From Deltaproteobacteria bacterium (GTDB lineage: Bacteria; Desulfobacterota; DSM-4660; Desulfatiglandales; HGW-15), in the NCBI GenBank assembly GCA_016930835.1, contig JAFGGA010000080.1:1-47828 (forward strand): 47,828 nucleotides of DNA. Reading direction: 5' to 3'. The position numbers were made by a program, and so were the translations under genes. This document shows positions 44,035 through 47,828 of the stretch, piece by piece (positions within the stretch are counted from its first letter, which is position 1; the number at the start of each line of letters is the position of its first letter). Below the pieces are notes generated by a model. The model searched no databases, had not been told where the DNA came from, and saw only the letters and a program-made list of their open reading frames with translations.

Positions 44035-44067
44035 TCGATATTTCGTTCAACAACCACGAAATATCGA
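44035..44067. promoter_or_regulatory. Inverted pair of regulator-binding sites (putative UAS)
   Basis: TCGATATTTCG (44035-44045) and CGAAATATCGA (44057-44067) form a perfect 11-bp inverted repeat with an 11-nt spacer. They lie ~201 bp upstream of the -24/-12 promoter. The same word occurs ~205 bp upstream of the other operon's promoter. Confidence 0.65.
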
Positions 44068-44228
44068 TGTCCACTTGGTATAATGTTGTAAATTCTCTAT
44101 TTCTGCCCTGTAAACCTGCTGAAATCAGGTCTATCATCACATCCATCTAAAGATCGCCCGGTGAAATCTGCGATTAAAATTAATTGAATGATACTGCTTT
44201 TCACAAGTCGTCGGTATCTGCATTATGA

Positions 44229-44257
44229 TTGACATGTGCCCTGATCTTTGTTAATGA
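44229..44257 (+). promoter_or_regulatory. Possible sigma-70 promoter of tRNA-Leu
   Basis: A perfect TTGACA (44229-44234) is followed after 17 nt by TAATGA (44252-44257), a weak -10, just before the tRNA. Confidence 0.4.
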
Positions 44258-44269
44258 ACACTCGAAATC

Positions 44270-44358
44270 GCCTGGGTGGCGGAAATGGTAGACGCAAGGG
44301 ACTTAAAATCCCTCGGTCCTTAGTGACTGTACGAGTTCGATTCTCGTCCCAGGCACCA
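44270..44358 (+). tRNA. tRNA-Leu (anticodon UAA)
   Basis: An 89-nt class II tRNA. Acceptor arm GCCTGGG/CCCAGGC, discriminator A and encoded CCA. The anticodon loop CTTAAAA has anticodon TAA at 44304-44306. There is a long variable arm, and the T-arm contains GTTCGATTC. It reads UUA/UUG codons. A Rho-independent terminator follows immediately. Confidence 0.95.
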
Positions 44359-44370
44359 CGAAAGTTGGAA

Positions 44371-44404
44371 AGAGGCTTATTTTTCCGGGGATCAGCCTCT
44401 TTTT
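44371..44404 (+). terminator. Rho-independent terminator after tRNA-Leu
   Basis: AGAGGCT (44371-44377) pairs with AGCCTCT (44394-44400), followed by TTTT. It is also near-symmetric on the minus strand, so it may stop the convergent PAS/receiver transcript too. Confidence 0.75.
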
Positions 44405-44439
44405 GATGCTTTACTAAACCCTTCATCTTATGTGAAACA

Positions 44440-45618
44440 CTATTTGCCTTCTTGAATGATCCCTTGCAATACCCGCTTTCCGTCCAATATTACAATAGAC
44501 GCTGACAGTTCTACACGTACCGGTTTTCCATCGTTGGTTTGGATGGTATAGGTTTCCCTTGGCAGGCGACCGATATCATCATGGGACTGGGTTTGAATAT
44601 GCTCTTTCAATTTTTCCAGATCACCTGATGACATAAGGTCCCATAGGGAGAAGGTGAGCATCTCCTGCATCGAATAATGACATAGATCGCAGGCCTGTTG
44701 GTTAATCAGTAGAAAGTCGCCTGTTATAACATCGCAGATGAAAAAACCATTAGGGATCAATTCAACTAAAGAGCGATACCGCTCCTGGCTCTGAAAAAAC
44801 GTTTCCAATGCCCGCTTTTTTTCTGAAATATCTCTTCCTACGGATTGATACTCAATGATCTGCCCATGGTCGTCGAAAACAGCCCGGTCCGTCCATTCTT
44901 GCCAGCATATCACCCCGTTAGGTCCGTCAACCTTATGTTCAATAGTTTTCATGGGATTCTGCCGGCCAAGTGAAGCAAGATGCTTCTTGATATTAGCGTG
45001 CTCTTCAATGGGAATATGCTGCAGGAAGGACTCACCGACCAACCGGTTTTGTGCTTTATTCATATAGCGACAATAAGCATCGTTCACGTAAGTAAGAATA
45101 CCATCCATGGTAAAGCAGCGGATAAATTCATTTTGATCTTCAATAATAAGAGGAAGATGCTTTTTCGTCGTTGTAAAGCCCTCATCAAAGTTTTTGCTGG
45201 CCATTCGGTGGATGTGTTTCCGCACGGTATCAAAGAGCATAATGGGTAATTTATCTAGATAGCCCTGTGCGGGGTCCTTAACGAGGTAGTCATCCACGCC
45301 GATTTTAAGAGCTTCGGTGGCGATGCCGTTTTTATCCGTCCCTACCAAAAGCAGGATAGGCAAAGAGATGTTATTTTCTTTTAATTCCCTGCATAGTTCC
45401 AGGCCCGACATTCCAGGCAATTTATAATCCGTCACGATCAGGTCAAAATTTTTCGCGTCCGCTGAAAGGCGATCTAGGGCATCTTCAGCCCTTGAATAAA
45501 TAGCAAGATTAACGTCGGCACGGCCTTTTTGCAAGGCGGTTCGAAAGGATAGTACGTCATGCTCACTATCTTCCACGAGCAGAATATGCAATGGCCTGGA
45601 AAGGGACTTAGGGATCAT
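44440..45618 (-). CDS. Response regulator-like protein, REC-PAS-PAS, no output domain
   Basis: The 392-residue protein has an N-terminal receiver: LLVEDSEHD acidic pair, phosphoacceptor D64 in IVTDYKLPGMSG, and a conserved Lys in DYLVKD. Two PAS domains follow (about 150-270 and 275-390). It ends without kinase, DNA-binding, GGDEF or other effector domain. It overlaps the upstream sensor kinase gene by 4 bp (ATGA), so it is probably that kinase's partner. With no effector, it may pass phosphate or signal by protein contact. PAS-2 contains several cysteines (C in FFICDV, ACDLCHY), which could suggest metal or redox sensing. Confidence 0.87.
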   Translation of the reverse strand: MIPKSLSRPLHILLVEDSEHDVLSFRTALQKGRADVNLAIYSRAEDALDRLSADAKNFDLIVTDYKLPGMSGLELCRELKENNISLPILLLVGTDKNGIATEALKIGVDDYLVKDPAQGYLDKLPIMLFDTVRKHIHRMASKNFDEGFTTTKKHLPLIIEDQNEFIRCFTMDGILTYVNDAYCRYMNKAQNRLVGESFLQHIPIEEHANIKKHLASLGRQNPMKTIEHKVDGPNGVICWQEWTDRAVFDDHGQIIEYQSVGRDISEKKRALETFFQSQERYRSLVELIPNGFFICDVITGDFLLINQQACDLCHYSMQEMLTFSLWDLMSSGDLEKLKEHIQTQSHDDIGRLPRETYTIQTNDGKPVRVELSASIVILDGKRVLQGIIQEGK

Positions 45619-47606
45619 GGTTCCGTATCTGTTCTTGGTAATGTTATGAAAAAAGTAGTACCTCCACCGGGGGTGGATTCCAATCGAATAGAGCCTCGTA
45701 TCGCATAAACGGCTTTTCGGACAACAGCCAATCCGACACCGGTCCCCCTAAATTCTTTGAGTGTATGAAGTCGCTCGAAGATCCCAAAAATTTGTTCCAT
45801 ATAGCGCTGTTTTATTCCAATTCCGTTGTCTCGAACGAAGAATTCATACCTTTTGGTGTCCAGGCTTTTCCATCCTACTTGAATAAGTTTATGAGTCGCG
45901 GTGTTAAATTTGATGGCATTATCGATAAGATTCAAAAAAATCGTGCGGACCAGAGAAGGATCCGACTTAATCGTCGGCCAATCATTGCCCATGGCAATGT
46001 GCACGTCAGAAGGGACATTGATGCTCGCTATCAATTCTTGAAAAAATTTCCCCATATGGATCTCTTCGATACGGCTTTCCTGTCGATTGATTTGGGCCAA
46101 AGTGATGAGTCCTTCAACCATTTCTTCCGTTTCCCGTGCTGCTTGGATGAGACCATCCAAATAGGATTGATGATCATGACTAAGAACCGTTTTGAGATCA
46201 TCTTTTAAGAAGTTTGTATAATTTTTTACGGCGAATAAATGAGCCCTTAGATCATGTTCCATCGCGTGATTATACCGGGTAATCTCCACATCAAGATCCT
46301 TGAGTTGGGTGGCCGTTTGAAATAACTGCTCTTCTATGGTTTTCCATCTGGTAATATCATATCCAACGGAGACCATAGTTCCATCCGCAATGATGAAATG
46401 AGCCCATGATTGTTGGCGTTTGAAGCCGTTCTTGGCATGAATGATATAATCATGAAAAGTCTTGTTAGGCTTTTTGAGGTTGGTTTGTGCTTTTTCCAAT
46501 TCCTTTGATTCCGGGAACATAAGGGAGAGTAGACTTTTATGGCTACTGATCTCGTTCCTTTTCCAACCTAAATTTTTCTCGCATTCATTATTCCACAAAA
46601 CACAATTCCCTTGTAAGTCAAAACCGTAGATCATAAAGGGAGCGTTTTCGCAAATCATTTGATAACGTTTTTCATCGGTTCCTTTTGGAACGGAGTCCTC
46701 CAAGGGTGTAAGGAATAAGTAATAGGGCTGCGGGGTTACCTGATTGTCAATAAACGGATAGGCCATCACACTAATGGCAGCGGTTGAGCCGTTCTTCAGT
46801 GTAAATTCCATCTGAAGGGCTTGGGGTTCACCCGAGTCGACTAGGTTTTCGGCAACGTTGGTCAGTGATTCATGCCATTTTGACGGCATCAAGTCCGTGA
46901 GCCATGTGATCTTGTGCATTTCCTCTTTAGAATAGCCGACTAGATTGCAAAATGCCTCATTATAGGTCATTATCCTGCCGTCAGGGTAAGCAACGACAAG
47001 GGGTTGGACCACATTATCAAGAATTTGGGCTAGAAAACGTGACCGCTTTTGACTTTTACGCAATGACTCTTCAAGTAAGACCTTGTCTGTAATATCAATG
47101 GATGTGATGATAGCGCCACCGGCAAAAGGAGACATCCAGATATGCAAGAAATTACCGTTATAGCGTTGCTTGGGAAACTCTTTGGGAATATTGGTTTTTA
47201 TGCAGTCCATCAATTCCTGGTACATATTGATCTCATAATTGCTTGCATAATCTTTATACATGATATCCCCGATATTGGGGCCTTGTTCACCTCCGAGGGT
47301 ATCTGTAAGATTGGTTCCCGTTACTCTGGCTTCGGTATCTACAATAATCGTCTCAACGGGATTGTTTTCAAATAATGCACGATAATGGACTTCTAGGGCC
47401 ATCTGCTTCAGACCCATCAATTTTTCGAGATCAATTTCCCTTGAATCCCCCAGTGTATCCTCCGTCTTTTTTACCGCCTCTTTGCTTGCTTCCAATTCTG
47501 CCGCACGTTGACGGAGTTCAGTCAATTCATCAATGAGCTGATTTTTCAATGCTTTTTTTTCTTTTTTTAATGGAGGCATCTTTCCCCGAGAATCTGTTTC
47601 ACTCAT
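45615..47606 (-). CDS. PAS-domain sensor histidine kinase
   Basis: The 663-residue cytoplasmic kinase has an N-terminal coiled coil rich in Lys/Glu (~10-60), then about four PAS or PAS-like segments. The dimerisation domain has phosphoacceptor H451 (HDLRAHL), a phytochrome/NtrB-like H-box variant. The ATPase domain has LIDNAIKFN (N563), DNGIGI and RGTGVGLAVVRKA. There is no transmembrane segment. Its stop overlaps the start of the REC-PAS-PAS gene, so the two are co-translated. The ~220 bp upstream of it show no clear promoter. Its signal and targets are unknown. Confidence 0.9.
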   Translation of the reverse strand: MSETDSRGKMPPLKKEKKALKNQLIDELTELRQRAAELEASKEAVKKTEDTLGDSREIDLEKLMGLKQMALEVHYRALFENNPVETIIVDTEARVTGTNLTDTLGGEQGPNIGDIMYKDYASNYEINMYQELMDCIKTNIPKEFPKQRYNGNFLHIWMSPFAGGAIITSIDITDKVLLEESLRKSQKRSRFLAQILDNVVQPLVVAYPDGRIMTYNEAFCNLVGYSKEEMHKITWLTDLMPSKWHESLTNVAENLVDSGEPQALQMEFTLKNGSTAAISVMAYPFIDNQVTPQPYYLFLTPLEDSVPKGTDEKRYQMICENAPFMIYGFDLQGNCVLWNNECEKNLGWKRNEISSHKSLLSLMFPESKELEKAQTNLKKPNKTFHDYIIHAKNGFKRQQSWAHFIIADGTMVSVGYDITRWKTIEEQLFQTATQLKDLDVEITRYNHAMEHDLRAHLFAVKNYTNFLKDDLKTVLSHDHQSYLDGLIQAARETEEMVEGLITLAQINRQESRIEEIHMGKFFQELIASINVPSDVHIAMGNDWPTIKSDPSLVRTIFLNLIDNAIKFNTATHKLIQVGWKSLDTKRYEFFVRDNGIGIKQRYMEQIFGIFERLHTLKEFRGTGVGLAVVRKAVYAIRGSIRLESTPGGGTTFFITLPRTDTEP

Positions 47607-47828
47607 TTGAAATGGCTGAAAAGTATTGATATTGAATATAGGTAATAATGCAAATTTATGTCAAGTTAAAATAATATATATTAGGTTGCAGCAGGTACTT
47701 TTTAGTATGATTCGTTTTCTGAAAATTCGTCCGAATATTTTATGGGCATCATAAAAAATTCCCTTTAAAAACAATGAGCTGGAGATATCTACATACAATA
47801 TCTTGTTAATTGAAACATTATAACCACT

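Larger units (their letters stand above)
43632..44269. other. Regulatory intergenic region between permease operon and tRNA gene
   Basis: About 640 bp with no supported gene. It contains, on the minus strand, the sigma-54 promoter (43818-43834) and its paired upstream sites (44035-44067), and on the plus strand the probable tRNA promoter (44229-44257). Short AT-rich frames here lack ribosome sites. Confidence 0.5.

Overview
The window most likely comes from a strictly anaerobic, probably sulfate-reducing or syntrophic member of the Desulfobacterota (former Deltaproteobacteria). Grounds: moderate GC, sigma-54 regulation, a BcrAD/HgdC-type ATP-driven reductase activator, BbsE/BbsF-like CoA-transferases, a glycyl radical enzyme, Etf-linked acyl-CoA dehydrogenation, a multihaem cytochrome, and at least two genes readable only if in-frame UGA is decoded as selenocysteine. 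The taxonomic call is inference.

Layout. (1) 198-5718 (+): a 2-hydroxyacyl-CoA dehydratase/benzoyl-CoA reductase-like subunit, two family III CoA-transferases and a two-component activator. (2) 5773-11811 (-): a hybrid sensor kinase with a near-consensus sigma-54 promoter, and a TPR-GAF-AAA+ sigma-54 activator. (3) 12492-25790 (+): a ~13 kb run of acyl-CoA dehydrogenase, etfB, etfA, a solute-binding protein, two permeases, a DUF169 protein, a MutL/GlmL-type ATPase, a glycyl radical enzyme (GRE) and a second binding protein. (4) 25791-26338: intergenic, holding a ~287 bp inverted-repeat-bounded element. (5) 26339-32757 (+): an old-yellow-enzyme/dienoyl-CoA-reductase-like oxidoreductase, then four exported proteins: a rhodanese, a tetrahaem cytochrome fused to DUF1573 with a predicted Sec, a UGSC-family selenoprotein, and a DUF4352-like protein. 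(6) 43631-33065 (-): permease pair, CapA-like protein, third binding protein, second BbsE/F-like CoA-transferase pair, two MmgE/PrpD proteins. (7) 44270-44358: tRNA-Leu(UAA). (8) 47606-44440 (-): PAS sensor kinase and a REC-PAS-PAS protein.

How the parts fit. Runs 3 and 6 are each preceded by an almost identical sigma-54 promoter (17-bp cores at 12207-12223 and 43818-43834) with paired CGAAATATCGA-type sites about 200 bp further upstream. One set of these sites lies beside the divergent sigma-54 activator gene. I infer that this activator controls both runs as one regulon for uptake and CoA-dependent anaerobic catabolism of an unidentified organic acid. Uptake would use three binding proteins and two permease pairs; no transporter ATPase is present here. 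CoA transfer, GRE chemistry, flavin-dependent (de)hydrogenation and MmgE/PrpD-type hydration/dehydration would follow.

The most novel observations are the two adjacent exported selenoprotein genes, which a standard gene caller would break into four fragments, and the two-operon sigma-54 regulon around an uncharacterised GRE next to a MutL-type ATPase.
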